Below are positions 8,594 through 18,886 of a stretch of DNA of 64,000 nucleotides, piece after piece. A program made the translations under genes and the position numbers. Numbering within the stretch: position 1 is the first letter of the stretch; every line of letters begins with the position of its first letter. The notes beneath the pieces were generated by a model. The model saw only the letters and a list, made by a program, of their open reading frames with translations, was not told the origin of the DNA and did not search any database. Source of the stretch: Azospirillum rugosum (GTDB lineage: Bacteria; Pseudomonadota; Alphaproteobacteria; Azospirillales; Azospirillaceae); the NCBI RefSeq assembly GCF_017876155.1, contig NZ_JAGINP010000008.1, positions 62,001 to 126,000 of the forward strand. The letters are read 5' to 3'.

Positions 8594-8603
8594 TGGTATA
8601 CCA
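8594..8603. promoter_or_regulatory. TGGTATACCA palindrome, possible GntR-type operator
   Basis: A perfect 10-bp palindrome just upstream of a TATAGT hexamer (8607-8612) and 37 bases before the 44-residue ORF. GntR/FCD regulators often bind TNGTATACNA-like sites. The regulator is not in the window. Confidence 0.4.
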
Positions 8604-8639
8604 GGCTATAGTCGCTCCATCAGATCGATGGAGGACATC

Positions 8640-8774
8640 ATGACGACCACGACCTTCTCCCCCGCCGGCGCTTCGCACCAGCCGTCCACCGCCATCCAGG
8701 CGATCGGCGCCTTCGTGACCGCCTGGTTCAAGGCGACCCCGGTCTACATCGTCTACAGCGCTCTCGCTCACTGA
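8640..8774 (+). CDS. 44-residue hypothetical peptide
   Basis: The ATG is preceded by GGAGG at ideal spacing. The product starts MTTTTFSPAGASHQPSTAIQ and ends FKATPVYIVYSALAH. The second half is moderately hydrophobic and aromatic (AIGAFVTAWF, VYIVYSAL), so it could lie on or in the membrane. An AT-richer promoter region with TATAGT precedes it, and a hairpin with flanking T-runs follows at 8861-8902. These are the marks of a stand-alone, deliberately expressed small gene. I recognise no family. It could also be the leader of a longer regulatory transcript. Confidence 0.6.
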   Translation: MTTTTFSPAGASHQPSTAIQAIGAFVTAWFKATPVYIVYSALAH

Positions 8775-8860
8775 GACCTGTCCGGGGCCTGATCATCCGG
8801 GCGCACGCCACCCCGGCCGGGCCGGCCGCCGCTTCGGCGACAGCCCGACCCCAGGGATGA

Positions 8861-8902
8861 ACCGAAAAACGGGCTGCGCCTCCGGCGCGGCCTGTTTTCG
8901 TT
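8861..8902. terminator. Bidirectional terminator between the peptide gene and the chemoreceptor
   Basis: GGGCTGCGCC and GGCGCGGCC pair with one mismatch across a TCC loop. AAAAA precedes and TTTT follows, so it can end both convergent transcripts. Confidence 0.65.
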
Positions 8903-8936
8903 TGGCGGGTCCGTCCTGCCGTACGACGTCGGGCCG

Positions 8937-10505
8937 TCAGCCGGCGGTCAGCTTGTCGACGAAGCGGTCGACCTGGGACTGCACCGCGTGCAGGCTCTCC
9001 TCCAGGCTGCGGATGTCCCGGTGCAGGCCGGCCGCGGATTCCCCGTTGCGCCGGGCCGACTGGGCGACGCCCTGCACGTTCTCGCGCAGCTGCTGGGTGC
9101 CATGGGCGGCCTGCTGCACCGCGCGGCTGATCTGGATGGTCGCGGAGTTCTGCTGCTCCACCGCCGTGGCGATGGAGGCGCTGATCTCCGACAGCGTGCC
9201 GATCACCTTGGCGATCCCGCCGATCTCGCCCGCCGCGTCGCCGGTGGAGGCCTGAATCGCGTTGATGAGGGCGGAAATCTCCTCCGTCGCCTTGGCGGTC
9301 TGCCCGGCAAGGTTCTTCACCTCGGTGGCGACGACCGCGAAGCCCTTCCCGGCCTCGCCCGCACGCGCCGCCTCGATGGTGGCGTTCAGCGCCAGCAGGT
9401 TGGTCTGGCCGGCGATGGACGTGATCAGGGTCAGCACGTCGCCGATCCGGCTGGCGTCCTCCACCAGCTTGTTCATCAGGCCGACCGTGCCGCTGACCCG
9501 GCGGCTCGCCCCGTCGGACACGCCGTGCGAGTTCTGCGCCTGGGCCGCGATCTCCCGGATGGAGGCGGCCAGCTGCTCCACGGCGGCGGCCACGGTTTCC
9601 ACGTTGCCGCTGACGTCGTCCGCGACGCTGGCGACGCCGCTGCTGAGCGACGCGTTCTCGCTGGCGCTGGCGGCGACCTCGCCCACGGCGCCGCTCATCG
9701 CCTCCGCGGTGCGGTTCACGGTGGCCAGGAGCTGCCCGACGTCGGTGTCGAAGGTTTCCGCCACGGCCGCCAGGGCGGCGCGGCGCTGCCGGTCCGTCTC
9801 GGCGGCGTGGCCCGCCTGTTCGGCCTCCAGCCGCGCCTTGGCGATGGCGTTCTCGCGGAAGGTCTGCACGGCCGCGGCCATGCGCCCCACCTCGTCGCGC
9901 CGGCCGAGCGCCGGCACCTCCACGTCGGTGCGGCCGGACGCCAGGTCGCTCATCACCGCGGTCATGCGCACGATGGGCCGCGTGACGCCGCGGACGATGG
10001 TGAGCAGCACGCCGCAGACGCCCAGCAGAACCAGGGCGCAGACGCCGGCGATCACGAGCGTGGTGCTGCGGATCTCGTCATAGACGCGCTGGGTGGAAAG
10101 CCCGACCTCGATGGAGCCGATTTCCGTCACCTTCGACCCGCTGCCGCGGGTGACCGGCGCCGTGCGCAGGATGATCGTGTCGTCGGAGGCGACCGGCGGC
10201 TTGCCGTGGGCGGCGAAGACCTTGCCGTCCTTGCCGCGGATCGTGCTGCCCGAATAGTCGGGATCGGCTGCGAGTGCGGCGAGCATGGAGTTGGCCACGC
10301 CCGTGTCCATGTTCCACAGCACCTCCGCCGCGCCGCCGGACAGCACCGTGGTGGTCATCTGCGCGCGCGCCGCCAAGGCGTCGCGGGCCGAAGCCATGTT
10401 CATGTAGACGGCGCCGAGCATGGAGGCGAAGGCGATCACGCCCAGCAGGCCGGCAATGGGCACCACCACCCGGGCCATCAGGCTCCGACTGTACAGGTCG
10501 AACAT
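8937..10505 (-). CDS. Methyl-accepting chemotaxis protein
   Basis: A 522-residue transducer. TM1 is at about residues 12-34, a periplasmic sensor of roughly 110 residues follows, and TM2 lies at about 148-172. A HAMP domain comes next ([20 protein letters not shown]). The cytoplasmic coiled coil carries the highly conserved hairpin tip ([20 protein letters not shown]) that contacts CheA and CheW. AAGGGATAAGGA precedes the ATG. The short sensor has no fold I can name. Stand-alone receptor genes like this are scattered in Azospirillum-type genomes and feed a chemosensory system encoded elsewhere. No CheB/CheR-binding pentapeptide is visible at the C-terminus (VDKLTAG). Confidence 0.95.
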   Translation of the reverse strand: MFDLYSRSLMARVVVPIAGLLGVIAFASMLGAVYMNMASARDALAARAQMTTTVLSGGAAEVLWNMDTGVANSMLAALAADPDYSGSTIRGKDGKVFAAHGKPPVASDDTIILRTAPVTRGSGSKVTEIGSIEVGLSTQRVYDEIRSTTLVIAGVCALVLLGVCGVLLTIVRGVTRPIVRMTAVMSDLASGRTDVEVPALGRRDEVGRMAAAVQTFRENAIAKARLEAEQAGHAAETDRQRRAALAAVAETFDTDVGQLLATVNRTAEAMSGAVGEVAASASENASLSSGVASVADDVSGNVETVAAAVEQLAASIREIAAQAQNSHGVSDGASRRVSGTVGLMNKLVEDASRIGDVLTLITSIAGQTNLLALNATIEAARAGEAGKGFAVVATEVKNLAGQTAKATEEISALINAIQASTGDAAGEIGGIAKVIGTLSEISASIATAVEQQNSATIQISRAVQQAAHGTQQLRENVQGVAQSARRNGESAAGLHRDIRSLEESLHAVQSQVDRFVDKLTAG

Positions 10506-10776
10506 TCCTTATCCCTTCGAATACTAACCATCTGCGAACGCCAATACCCGCGCAAATGCTTGCGCGGACGCAGAATCCCATCGATGAACTTTGGTGATAT
10601 AACTCTCCGCTCGAATGTCGGTCAAATTGATTCAGCGTCGCTCTTCACGATCATTTGGTCGCATTGCTGCGGTCGATAATATTCCTTTATGCGCACTCGC
10701 GACGACCGCCCGCGATGAGGGCGGCCGGGCGGCCAATATTACGTACAACAATGAAATGGCGCCTTGCAGCGTGGCG

Positions 10777-12174
10777 CTACAGATAGCGCAGCAGGAGCCG
10801 CGCCGCCGCGTCGCGCAGCATGACCGGCAGGCTGCGCGCGTCGAGGTCGTCCAGCGACACCAGCCGGCACCGGCCGGTGTCGATCGCGGCGTCCACCAGC
10901 GCGGCGAAGGCGTCGCCGTAGACCTCCAGGTCCAGCTCGAAGTTCAGCCGCAGGCTGCGCACGTCCCAGTTGGCGCTGCCGACCAGCGCCCAGCAGCCGT
11001 CCACCGTCATCAGCTTGGCGTGCACGAAGGGCGGCGGCGCCAGCCAGATCCGGCAGCCGGCGGCGGCCAGCGGCCGGATCTGCACCGGAACGGCCCAGTC
11101 CAGGACGCGGTGGTTGCCCTTGGCCGGGATCACGACGTCCACCGCGATGCCGCGCAGCGCCGCCATCTCCAGCGCGCTGCACAGCCGGTCGTCGGGCAGG
11201 AAATAGGGGGTGGCGATGCGGATCGATCGGCGCGCCACGGCGATGGCGTTCAGCAGCGTGTATTCCAGCTTCTCGATGTCCTGGTCCGGGCCGGAGGTGA
11301 CGACCCGCGCCGGCGTGTCGCCGACCGGGGACAGGACCGGAAACCAGTCCGGCCCGGACAGGCTCTCCCCCGTGACGAACTGCCAGTCCTCCGCGAAGGC
11401 CTCCATCAGCTGGGCGACGACCGGCCCCTCGATGCGGAAATGGGTGTCGCGCACGGGGTGCCGGGGGGAGTCGGCGAGCAGGTTCTCCGCCCCGATGTTC
11501 AGCCCGCCGGTGAAGCCGACCCGCCCGTCGATCACCAGGATTTTCTTGTGGTTGCGCAAGTTCAGGAAGGGCATGCGCCAGGGCAACGGCGAATGGAGGA
11601 AGCGCGCCGCCGGAATGCCCGCGTCGCGCAGCCGGTGGTAGGCGGGCGACAGCAGGTAGCCGCCGCCGATGCCGTCGATCAGCACCCGCACCTCGACGCC
11701 GCGTTTGCGGGCCGCCGCCAGGGCCTCGATGAAACGTTGGCCGGCGGCGTCGGCGCGGAAAATATAGCTCGACAGGGCGATGCTGGTGCGCGCCCGACCG
11801 ATCGCCTCCAGCATCAGGGGATAGGCGCCGTCCCCGGCCGACAGCATCTCCAGCCGGTTGCCGGATTCGATGCCCCGGCCGGTGATCCGCTCCACAGCCA
11901 GGGCCAGCCCCTGGAACGGGACAGCGGCGGCGCTTCCGCCCGACCGCGTGCGCAGGAACGGGCGCCGCAGGCTCTGCGCGCGGGCGTGCACGCGGTTGAT
12001 GCCGAAGGTGACGTACAGGACGCTCCCGGCGATCGGGGACAGCCAGGCCAGGCCGATCCAGCCGATCGCCGAGGCCACGTCCCGCTTCTTCAGCAGGGCG
12101 TGGACCGTCACCCACACCGCCGTGCCGATGTGCAGGACCGTCAGCAGATAGGGGATCGCGTCCTGCATGCGCAT
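10777..12174 (-). CDS. cls: Cardiolipin synthase / phospholipase D family protein
   Basis: About 465 residues. Two N-terminal membrane helices (DAIPYLLTVLHIGTAVWVT, then a second at AIGWIGLAWLSPIAGSVLYV) are followed by two PLD domains. Each has an HKD motif: NHKKILVIDGRVGFTGG and VHAKLMTVDGCWALVGS. This is the classical cardiolipin synthase layout: the enzyme condenses phosphatidylglycerol molecules at the inner membrane. I took MRMQDAIPYLL as the start; a GTG six codons upstream and the ATG two codons downstream are alternatives, since no start has a strong ribosome site. The gene is divergent from pcm. A broader phospholipase or transphosphatidylase activity is possible. Confidence 0.9.
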   Translation of the reverse strand: MRMQDAIPYLLTVLHIGTAVWVTVHALLKKRDVASAIGWIGLAWLSPIAGSVLYVTFGINRVHARAQSLRRPFLRTRSGGSAAAVPFQGLALAVERITGRGIESGNRLEMLSAGDGAYPLMLEAIGRARTSIALSSYIFRADAAGQRFIEALAAARKRGVEVRVLIDGIGGGYLLSPAYHRLRDAGIPAARFLHSPLPWRMPFLNLRNHKKILVIDGRVGFTGGLNIGAENLLADSPRHPVRDTHFRIEGPVVAQLMEAFAEDWQFVTGESLSGPDWFPVLSPVGDTPARVVTSGPDQDIEKLEYTLLNAIAVARRSIRIATPYFLPDDRLCSALEMAALRGIAVDVVIPAKGNHRVLDWAVPVQIRPLAAAGCRIWLAPPPFVHAKLMTVDGCWALVGSANWDVRSLRLNFELDLEVYGDAFAALVDAAIDTGRCRLVSLDDLDARSLPVMLRDAAARLLLRYL

Positions 12175-12373
12175 CGAAACCGTCTGTTCCACCTCACCAT
12201 TGTGAGGGAGATAGTGCTCGCGGCGACGCTTGCGCAACGCCGTCGTCGGCCGATTGCCCGTCGCGGTACGCGGTACCCCCTCTACGATCAATGAGCGTTA
12301 TCCCCTCCTGGCAATGGTCGGCGCCGCCGCGCGACCGACTTCTTATGACAGTGTTGTCCAAGGAGAGTCGGCC

Positions 12374-13075
12374 ATGAAGGAGATGAGCGAGGAGCACTAC
12401 GCCATCCTGCGCCGGCACATGGTGGAGGTGATCGCCATCCAGGCGGAGCTGGCCAGCGACGAAATCGGCAAGGCGGCGCTCGACGGGCGGGTCATGGCCG
12501 CCATGCGCGGCGTGCCGCGCCACCTCTTCGTGCCGGCGCAGCTCGCCGGCTATGCCTACCACAACATGCCGCTCCCGATCGGCTTTGACAAAACCATCTC
12601 CCAGCCCTTCATCGTCGCGCTGATGACCGACCTGCTGGACGTCCGGCCGGACGACACGGTGCTGGAGGTCGGGACCGGGCTCGGCTACCAGGCGGCGGTG
12701 CTGGGGAGTCTGGTCCGCCAGGTCTGGACCGTGGAGGTGGTGGAGGAGTTCGCGGCGGCGGCCGAGGCGCTGTTCCAGAAACTGGGCTACGTCAACATCG
12801 GCGTGCGCACCGGCGACGGGTCGCGCGGCTGGGCCGAGCACGCGCCCTTCGACCGGATCATCGTCACCGCGGCGGCCGAACGGGTGCCGCCGGCCCTGGT
12901 CGAGCAGTTGAAGCCCGGCGGCCGGATCGTCCTGCCGATGGGCGGGGCGGGCGCGCAGACGCTGACCGTCGGGATTAAGGACGCGCAAGGGGACGCACAG
13001 GGGGACGCGCAGGGCCGCCTGTCCTTGCGCCCGGTGATCCCGGTCCGCTTCACGCAGCTCGAAACCGTGCAATGA
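12374..13075 (+). CDS. pcm: Protein-L-isoaspartate O-methyltransferase
   Basis: AAGGAG before the ATG at 12374 sets the start; a longer frame upstream lacks a site. The 233-residue protein uses S-adenosylmethionine to methylate isoaspartate and so repair aged proteins. The SAM motif VLEVGTGLGYQAAVL and the family segments GVPRHLFVP and FDKTISQPFIVALM are all present. Near the C-terminus lies an unusual DAQG-DAQG-DAQG run, encoded by three 12-base repeats at 12980-13015, in a loop before the final strand. It makes the protein slightly longer than the usual 205-220 residues. The N-terminus carries about 25 residues before the conserved core. Confidence 0.93.
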   Translation: MKEMSEEHYAILRRHMVEVIAIQAELASDEIGKAALDGRVMAAMRGVPRHLFVPAQLAGYAYHNMPLPIGFDKTISQPFIVALMTDLLDVRPDDTVLEVGTGLGYQAAVLGSLVRQVWTVEVVEEFAAAAEALFQKLGYVNIGVRTGDGSRGWAEHAPFDRIIVTAAAERVPPALVEQLKPGGRIVLPMGGAGAQTLTVGIKDAQGDAQGDAQGRLSLRPVIPVRFTQLETVQ

Positions 13076-13282
13076 TCGACCGCCGGGCGTGCGCAGGCAC
13101 AACCGAAGGCTGGGCGCCGGACGGGAATCCGGCTCCTCACGCGATATCTGCATTTCACCATGGAAACAATTACGAATAGTTAACAAGACCAATCGGAAAG
13201 GCTGTTTTGTTACTTGCGTTTTTAGTTGCCGTTGAGCAGGCTTCCCGGAACATAAAATAACAATCCGCCGGGACGAAGAAGG

Positions 13283-15448
13283 ATGCAAAACCAGGGGTTG
13301 AGCGCACAAGACACCTCCGGTGCCGGGTTGCGCATAGGGGTTCGGGGCAAGCTGATGCTGTCGATCGGCGTGGTGCTGTCGGGCACCCTGGGCGCGGCGT
13401 CGGTCGCGCTGGTGGGCTACGGCAACGTCCGCGACACCATCGACGCCATCGTGGGACAGGCGGTGCCCTCCATGAAGGAAGGCATGAGCGTCGCCTACCA
13501 GACGGAGCGGCTGGTCGCCCTGGCGCCGGCCCTCACCTCCGCCGGCGACGCCGCGGCCCGCGACGCCGTCTCCGCCCGCGTCCAGGCGGTGAAGGAGGAA
13601 TTCTCCGCCCGCCTCGACCAGCTGCGCAAGACCGACACGGACCGCGATCTGCTGAACGGCATCGAGGACACCGCCAAGGCGCTGTTCGCCAACCTGGCCG
13701 AGCTGGACGGCGCCGCCGCCCAGCGCATCGCCCAGAACGGCCGCATCGCGGAGCAGGTGCCCGCCATCCTCGACGCCGACACCAAGATCCAGCGCTTCAC
13801 CTCGCCCTGGAAGACCGTCATCGCCAGCGAGGAGGGGCAGGCCCGCCAGACGGTGCTGGATCCGGACACCACGCCGGAGGACATGCGCGCGGCGGCCTCC
13901 ACCATGGTCGATGCCGGCCTACGGATGCAGCCGATCCGCACGCTGACGGACGAGGCCAGCAACGCGCGCAACCTGCTGCTGGAAGCCGGCACCACCACCG
14001 ACGGCGACCGGCTGAACGTCATCGAGGCACGCCTGTCCCAGTCGATTGCCGTGATCAACAGCGTCCTGCCGCAGCTTCCTGAGAAGCTGACAGAGGCGTT
14101 GACCCCCGCGGTGAAGGAGATGGCCGGGATCGCCAGCGGCGACACCGGCGCCGTCGAGACGCGCCGCCGCGTCCTGGACCTGCGGGAGCGCTCCCGCGCC
14201 CTGGTGGAGAGCAACCACGCCCTGTCCGCGCGCATGACCTCCGCCATCGGCGAACTGGTCCAGGGGCAGGAGCGCGGCATCGCCGCCACCACGGCGGACA
14301 CGACGCGGATGCTCGACACCAGCCGCCTGACGCAGATCGCCGTCTGCCTGGTCAGCATCATCGTGTCGATCCTGGTCGTCTGGCTCTATGTCGGGCGCAA
14401 CCTGATGCGCCGCCTGATGGCGCTGAAGACCGACATGCGCCGCATCGCCTCCGGCGACCTCGCCGCCGAGGTCACGCTGGACGGGCGCGACGAAATCGCC
14501 GAAATGGGGGCAGCGCTCCGCGTCTTCCGCGACACCGCCCGCGAGGTGGAAGCCGCCCGCGCCCAGGCGGAGGCCGAGCGGACCCGCGCCGCCGCGGAAC
14601 GCCGGGAGGCCATGCTGTCGCTCGCCGACCAGTTCGAGAACGGCGTGAAGATGGTGGTGGAAACGGTCTCCGCCGCGGCGACCCAGATGCACCAGACCGC
14701 CTCCAGCATGGTGGCGACGGCCGAGCACGCCTCCACCCAGGCCGCCGGCGCGGCCACGGCGGCCGAAAGCGCGTCGGCCAACGTGGACGGTGCGGCGTCG
14801 GCCGCGCACCAGCTGTCGGCCTCGATCAACGAGATCGCCAAGCAGGTGACGGAGTCCGCGGTGATCGCGGGCCAGGCGTCCAACGACGCCGCGCGCACCG
14901 ACGCGACCATGCGCAGCCTGAGCGAGACGGCCGGCCGCATCGGCGAGGTGCTGGACCTCATCAACTCCATCGCCGGCCAGACCAACCTGCTGGCGCTGAA
15001 CGCCACCATCGAGGCGGCCCGCGCCGGGGAGGCCGGAAAAGGGTTTGCTGTGGTGGCGTCGGAGGTGAAGCAGCTGGCGACCCAGACCGCGCGGGCGACC
15101 GAGCAGATCGCCGGCCAGATCGGCGCCATGCAGTCCGCCACCGGCGAGGCCGCCTCGGCGATCCGCGCCATCGCCTCCACCATCGCCCGTCTGAACGAGA
15201 TCTCCACGACCATCGCCGCCGCGGTGGAGGAGCAGGGCGTGGCAACGGCCGACATCGCCCGCAACGTCCAGCAGGCGGCCGGCGGCACCGCCGCCGCGTC
15301 GGAGAACATCGGCTTGGTCCGCTCCGCCGCCGGCCAGACCGGCCAGTCCGCGCAGGAGGTCCTGACCGCGGCCGGCCAGGTCTCCGAGAAGACCGGCCAC
15401 CTGCTCCAGCAGATCGACCGCTTCCTGACCCAGGTCCGCGCGGCGTGA
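13283..15448 (+). CDS. Methyl-accepting chemotaxis protein with large periplasmic sensor
   Basis: A 721-residue chemoreceptor. TM1 is at about residues 23-47. A ~300-residue helical periplasmic domain follows, and TM2 is at about 350-372 ([18 protein letters not shown]). Next come HAMP ([20 protein letters not shown]) and a signalling domain with the conserved tip ([20 protein letters not shown]). The long mostly alpha-helical sensor suggests a helical-bimodular or TarH-like ligand domain, but I cannot name the ligand. AAGAAGG sits very close to the ATG, so a downstream start is possible. It resembles the receptor at 8937-10505 in the signalling half only. A palindromic repeat element follows the stop at once and may end transcription. 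Confidence 0.95.
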   Translation: MQNQGLSAQDTSGAGLRIGVRGKLMLSIGVVLSGTLGAASVALVGYGNVRDTIDAIVGQAVPSMKEGMSVAYQTERLVALAPALTSAGDAAARDAVSARVQAVKEEFSARLDQLRKTDTDRDLLNGIEDTAKALFANLAELDGAAAQRIAQNGRIAEQVPAILDADTKIQRFTSPWKTVIASEEGQARQTVLDPDTTPEDMRAAASTMVDAGLRMQPIRTLTDEASNARNLLLEAGTTTDGDRLNVIEARLSQSIAVINSVLPQLPEKLTEALTPAVKEMAGIASGDTGAVETRRRVLDLRERSRALVESNHALSARMTSAIGELVQGQERGIAATTADTTRMLDTSRLTQIAVCLVSIIVSILVVWLYVGRNLMRRLMALKTDMRRIASGDLAAEVTLDGRDEIAEMGAALRVFRDTAREVEAARAQAEAERTRAAAERREAMLSLADQFENGVKMVVETVSAAATQMHQTASSMVATAEHASTQAAGAATAAESASANVDGAASAAHQLSASINEIAKQVTESAVIAGQASNDAARTDATMRSLSETAGRIGEVLDLINSIAGQTNLLALNATIEAARAGEAGKGFAVVASEVKQLATQTARATEQIAGQIGAMQSATGEAASAIRAIASTIARLNEISTTIAAAVEEQGVATADIARNVQQAAGGTAAASENIGLVRSAAGQTGQSAQEVLTAAGQVSEKTGHLLQQIDRFLTQVRAA

Positions 15449-15455
15449 CCACAAA

Positions 15456-15597
15456 CCCCTCTCCCTGCTCCGCAGGGAGAGGGAGGGGCCCGCGAAGCGG
15501 GAGGGTGAGGGCCAGAATTCTCGCGGAAACCTTGCCCTCACCCTCCCACCGCGTGCGCGGCGGGTCCCTCCCTCTCCCAGCAGGGCTGGGAGAGGGG
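15456..15597. repeat. Palindromic intergenic element, copy 1
   Basis: Two CCCTCTCCC...GGGAGAGGG hairpins flank inner arms GGTGAGGG / CCCTCACC, forming a ~140-base imperfect palindrome between the chemoreceptor and the convergent MFS gene. Related elements occur at 30998, 34152, 41288 and 59852. Confidence 0.9.
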
Positions 15598-15619
15598 ACA
15601 AAGGCGCGGGAGTCAGCGC

Positions 15620-16822
15620 CTATGCGCCCGCTTCCGTCTTCCCAGGCACGAGCATCAGCAGGCCCACCAGCGACAGAACGGAGAAGCCCGCGCCGGCCAG
15701 GAAGGTCGCGGCCGGCCCCGCCGCGGTCCACAGGGCGCCGGCGAGCGCGCTCGCCGCGAGCAAAGCGAGGCCGGTGACGAGGCTGTACAGGCCGAAGGCC
15801 GTGCCGCGCAGGTGCTTGGGTGCTGCATCGGCGACGAAGACGGCCAGCAGCCCCTGGGTCGCCCCCATGTGAAGGCCCCAGGCGGCCGACCCCGCCAGAA
15901 CCGCCCAGACCGACCCGGCCGCCGCCAGGACGAGGTCGGCCAGCACCAGCAGCCCGACCCCGACCGCCAGCAGCGTCCGCCGGTCCAGCCGGTCGGCGAG
16001 CCGCCCCAGCGGGTAGGCCGACGCCGCGTAGACGATGTTCATGACGATCAGGACCAGCGGCGCGTAGGCGTCCTCCACCCCGACGCTCTGGGCGCGCAGC
16101 AGCAGGAAGGCCTCGCTGAAGCGCGCCAGTGTCAGGGCGGAGGCGAGCGCCACGATGCCCCAATAGTGCCCGTCGAGCTGCCGAAGCTCGCTGCGCCGGA
16201 TCGGGAAGCGGCGCTTCTCCGCCGACGGCTCCGCGTCCGGCTCCCGCACGCCGACGACGATCACGGCGACGGCGACCATGGCCGGGATCACCGCCACCCA
16301 GAACACCAACCGCACGTCGCCGCCGCTGAGCAGCATCAGCAGCATGGCGAGCGCCGGGCCGGCGAAGGCGCCGACGGTGTCCATGGACTGACGCAGGCCG
16401 AAGGCGGCGCCGCGCAGTTCCACGGGCGTCACCTCGGCGACCAGCGCGTCGCGCGGCGCCCCGCGCACGCCCTTGCCGATGCGGTCCAGGAAGCGGGCCA
16501 GCAGCACCGTTCCCAAACTGTCGGCCAGCGGAAAGACCGGCTTGGTCAGCGCCGCCATGCCGTAGCCGAGCAGCAGCAGCGGCTTGCGCCGGCCGACCCA
16601 GTCGCTGACCACGCCGGAGAAGACCTTGGTGATGGACGCCGTGGCCTCGGCGATGCCCTCGATGATCCCGACCGACAGCGCGCTGGCCCCCAGCCCCGAC
16701 ACCAGGAACACCGGCAGCAGGCTGTGGATCATCTCCGACGAGACGTCCATGAACAGGCTGACGAAGCCGAGCGCGACGACGGTGCCGGGAATGGCCCCGG
16801 CGGGCGAGGGACGGACGGACAA
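15620..16822 (-). CDS. MFS transporter
   Basis: A 400-residue protein with about 11-12 hydrophobic helices and the MFS loop motif DWVGRRKPLL between helices 2 and 3. A second family-specific loop, DRIGKGVRGAPRDALVAEV, is also clear. It resembles the group of putative efflux or sugar-phosphate-like MFS proteins found widely in proteobacteria. The substrate cannot be read from sequence. It ends 23 bases from a palindromic element and lies downstream of kup on the same strand with a 66-base gap, so co-transcription with kup is possible. Confidence 0.9.
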   Translation of the reverse strand: MSVRPSPAGAIPGTVVALGFVSLFMDVSSEMIHSLLPVFLVSGLGASALSVGIIEGIAEATASITKVFSGVVSDWVGRRKPLLLLGYGMAALTKPVFPLADSLGTVLLARFLDRIGKGVRGAPRDALVAEVTPVELRGAAFGLRQSMDTVGAFAGPALAMLLMLLSGGDVRLVFWVAVIPAMVAVAVIVVGVREPDAEPSAEKRRFPIRRSELRQLDGHYWGIVALASALTLARFSEAFLLLRAQSVGVEDAYAPLVLIVMNIVYAASAYPLGRLADRLDRRTLLAVGVGLLVLADLVLAAAGSVWAVLAGSAAWGLHMGATQGLLAVFVADAAPKHLRGTAFGLYSLVTGLALLAASALAGALWTAAGPAATFLAGAGFSVLSLVGLLMLVPGKTEAGA

Positions 16823-16888
16823 GATGGCCTCAACGGTCGCTCAGGAACGGCGCGCAGTGTCGCTGATCGGCGCTGCCTTTCCCAACAC

Positions 16889-18832
16889 CTAAACCTCGAT
16901 CTGCGCGCCCAGTTCGACCACGCGGTTGGGCGGGACGCAGAAGAAATCCGAGGCGGAGGCCGCGTTGCTGGCCATCACGATGAACAGGCGTTCCTGCCAG
17001 GGCTTCATGTCCGGATGGTTCGACGGCACGATCGTCTCCCGCCCGACGAAGAAGGACGTGGTCATCATGTCCAGCGTGAAGCCGTGCCGGCGCATCAGCT
17101 CCAGCGCCTGCGGCACGTGCGGCGTCTCCATGAAGCCGAAATGCAGGACGACGCGCCAGAATCCGTGGCCCAGATCCTCCGCCTCGAACCGCCGGTCGTC
17201 CCCGATGCGCGGCACCTCCTCGTTGATGGCGGTCAGGAAGATGACCCGCTCGTGCAGCACGTGGTTGTGCTTCAGGTTGTGCAGGAGCGCGTGGGGGACG
17301 ACCACGGTGCTGCGGGTCAGGAAGATCGCGGTCCCGGGCACGCGGTGCGGTTTCCGGTGCTTGAGCCGGGCGAGGAAGCGGTCCACCGACATGCCCTGCT
17401 CGGCCAGCCGCTCCGCGATCGCGCGCCGGCCGCGCCGCCACGTCCACATCAGCGTGAACAGTATCCCGGCGGCCAGCAGCGGGAACCAGCCGCCCTGCGG
17501 CACCTTCAGCAGGTTGGCGCTGAAGAAGGCGAGGTCCACCGCCAGGAACACGGCGGTCAGCGCCCCGGCCAGCCACCGCGGCCACCGCCACAGCGCCCGC
17601 GCCACGACGTAGAACAGCAGCGCCGTGATCGACATCTCCCCCGTCACCGCGATGCCGTAGGCGGCGGCGAGGTTGGAGGAGGATTCGAACCCCAGCACCA
17701 GCGCGATCACCAGCGCGCAGAGCGTCCAGTTGATCTTGGGCACGTAGATCTGCCCGATCTCCTTCTCCGAGGTGTGGCGGATCGGCATGCGCGGGATCAG
17801 CCCCAGCTGGATGGCCTGCCGGCTGATGGAATAGGCGCCGGAGATGACCGCCTGGCTGGCGATCACCGTCGCCCCGGTCGCCAGCACCAGCAGCGGCACC
17901 TGCGCCCAGCCCGGTGCCAGATGGTAGAAGGGGTTCTCCAGCGCCGCCGGGTCGCGCAGGAGCAGGGCGCCCTGCCCCATGTAGTTCAGCAGCAGCGCCG
18001 GCAGCACGAGGCCCAGCCACGCCACCCGGATCGGCAGCCGGCCGAGATGGCCCATGTCGACGTACAGCGCCTCGCCGCCGGTCACGGCCAGAACTACCGA
18101 GCCCAGCGCGAAGAAGGCCAGCCACTGGTTCTCCACGGCGAAGGCCACGGCCCAGACCGGCGACAGGGCGCGCAGCACCCCCGGCCCATGGGCGATCTCC
18201 ACCACCCCCAGCACGGCCAGCGTGCCGAACCACAGCAGCATGACCGGGCCGAACAGGCGCCCCACCTTGGCCGTGCCGGCGCGCTGGACCACGAACAGGC
18301 CGACCAGGATGACGACGGTCAGCGGGATCACCCAGGCCTCCAGCGCCGGGGCCACGACCTTCAGCCCCTCCACCGCGCTGAGGACGGAGATGGCCGGCGT
18401 GACGAGGCTGTCCCCGAAGAACAGGCACGCGCCGAACATGCCCAGCACCAGCAGGGCCGGGCGCGGGAAGGCGGTCGCCTCGGCCTTGCGCAGGGCCAGC
18501 GTCATCAGCGCCAGGATGCCGCCCTCGCCCTTGTTGTCGGCGCGCATGACGAAGATCACGTACTTGACCGTGACGACCAGGATCAGCGCCCAGAAGACAA
18601 GCGACAGGATGCCCAGCACGTTGCCCTCGGTCAGCGGCAGCCCGACATGGCCGAAGCATTCCCGCAGGGTGTAGAGCGGGCTGGTGCCGATGTCGCCGTA
18701 AACGACGCCGAGCGCCGCGAGCAGCAGGGGCGCCAGCCTCTTGTGCTGCTCCGCCTCGGTCGGGGGATGGCCGCCGACCGGTCCGGTCAGGGCCATGCCG
18801 TCGGCGAGCGCTGCGGGGGTGGACTTGTCCAT
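16889..18832 (-). CDS. kup: Kup/Trk-type low-affinity potassium transporter
   Basis: About 647 residues from MDKSTPAALADGM at 18832; a slightly longer frame upstream is less likely. The family signature GVVYGDIGTSPLYTLRE follows helix 1, and about 12 membrane helices lead to a hydrophilic C-terminal domain. Conserved segments include FGDSLVTPAISVLSAVEG. Kup imports K+ with protons, mainly under osmotic or low-pH stress. It is 50 bases downstream of the PAS hybrid kinase gene on the same strand. The two may be cotranscribed, which would link signalling and ion uptake (inferred). Confidence 0.95.
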   Translation of the reverse strand: MDKSTPAALADGMALTGPVGGHPPTEAEQHKRLAPLLLAALGVVYGDIGTSPLYTLRECFGHVGLPLTEGNVLGILSLVFWALILVVTVKYVIFVMRADNKGEGGILALMTLALRKAEATAFPRPALLVLGMFGACLFFGDSLVTPAISVLSAVEGLKVVAPALEAWVIPLTVVILVGLFVVQRAGTAKVGRLFGPVMLLWFGTLAVLGVVEIAHGPGVLRALSPVWAVAFAVENQWLAFFALGSVVLAVTGGEALYVDMGHLGRLPIRVAWLGLVLPALLLNYMGQGALLLRDPAALENPFYHLAPGWAQVPLLVLATGATVIASQAVISGAYSISRQAIQLGLIPRMPIRHTSEKEIGQIYVPKINWTLCALVIALVLGFESSSNLAAAYGIAVTGEMSITALLFYVVARALWRWPRWLAGALTAVFLAVDLAFFSANLLKVPQGGWFPLLAAGILFTLMWTWRRGRRAIAERLAEQGMSVDRFLARLKHRKPHRVPGTAIFLTRSTVVVPHALLHNLKHNHVLHERVIFLTAINEEVPRIGDDRRFEAEDLGHGFWRVVLHFGFMETPHVPQALELMRRHGFTLDMMTTSFFVGRETIVPSNHPDMKPWQERLFIVMASNAASASDFFCVPPNRVVELGAQIEV

Positions 18833-18886
18833 TGCCGTGCTCGTGTCATCGGTTGCCGTTCCCCAACAGGGCGCGGCCCGCACACG

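Larger units (their letters stand above)
8198..8639. other. Long divergent intergenic region with an orphan terminator
   Basis: No protein gene is convincing in these 440 bases between the cyclase (minus) and the 44-residue gene (plus). The region holds a strong minus-strand terminator at 8341-8363 with no gene ending before it, and a 10-bp palindrome at 8594-8603. A small minus-strand RNA between about 8364 and 8560 is possible. Confidence 0.6.

Noticed and set aside
8448..8771. A 107-codon minus-strand frame opposite the 44-residue gene
   Set aside because: It has no ribosome site and its composition is that of an antisense shadow; the plus-strand ORF has the stronger signals.
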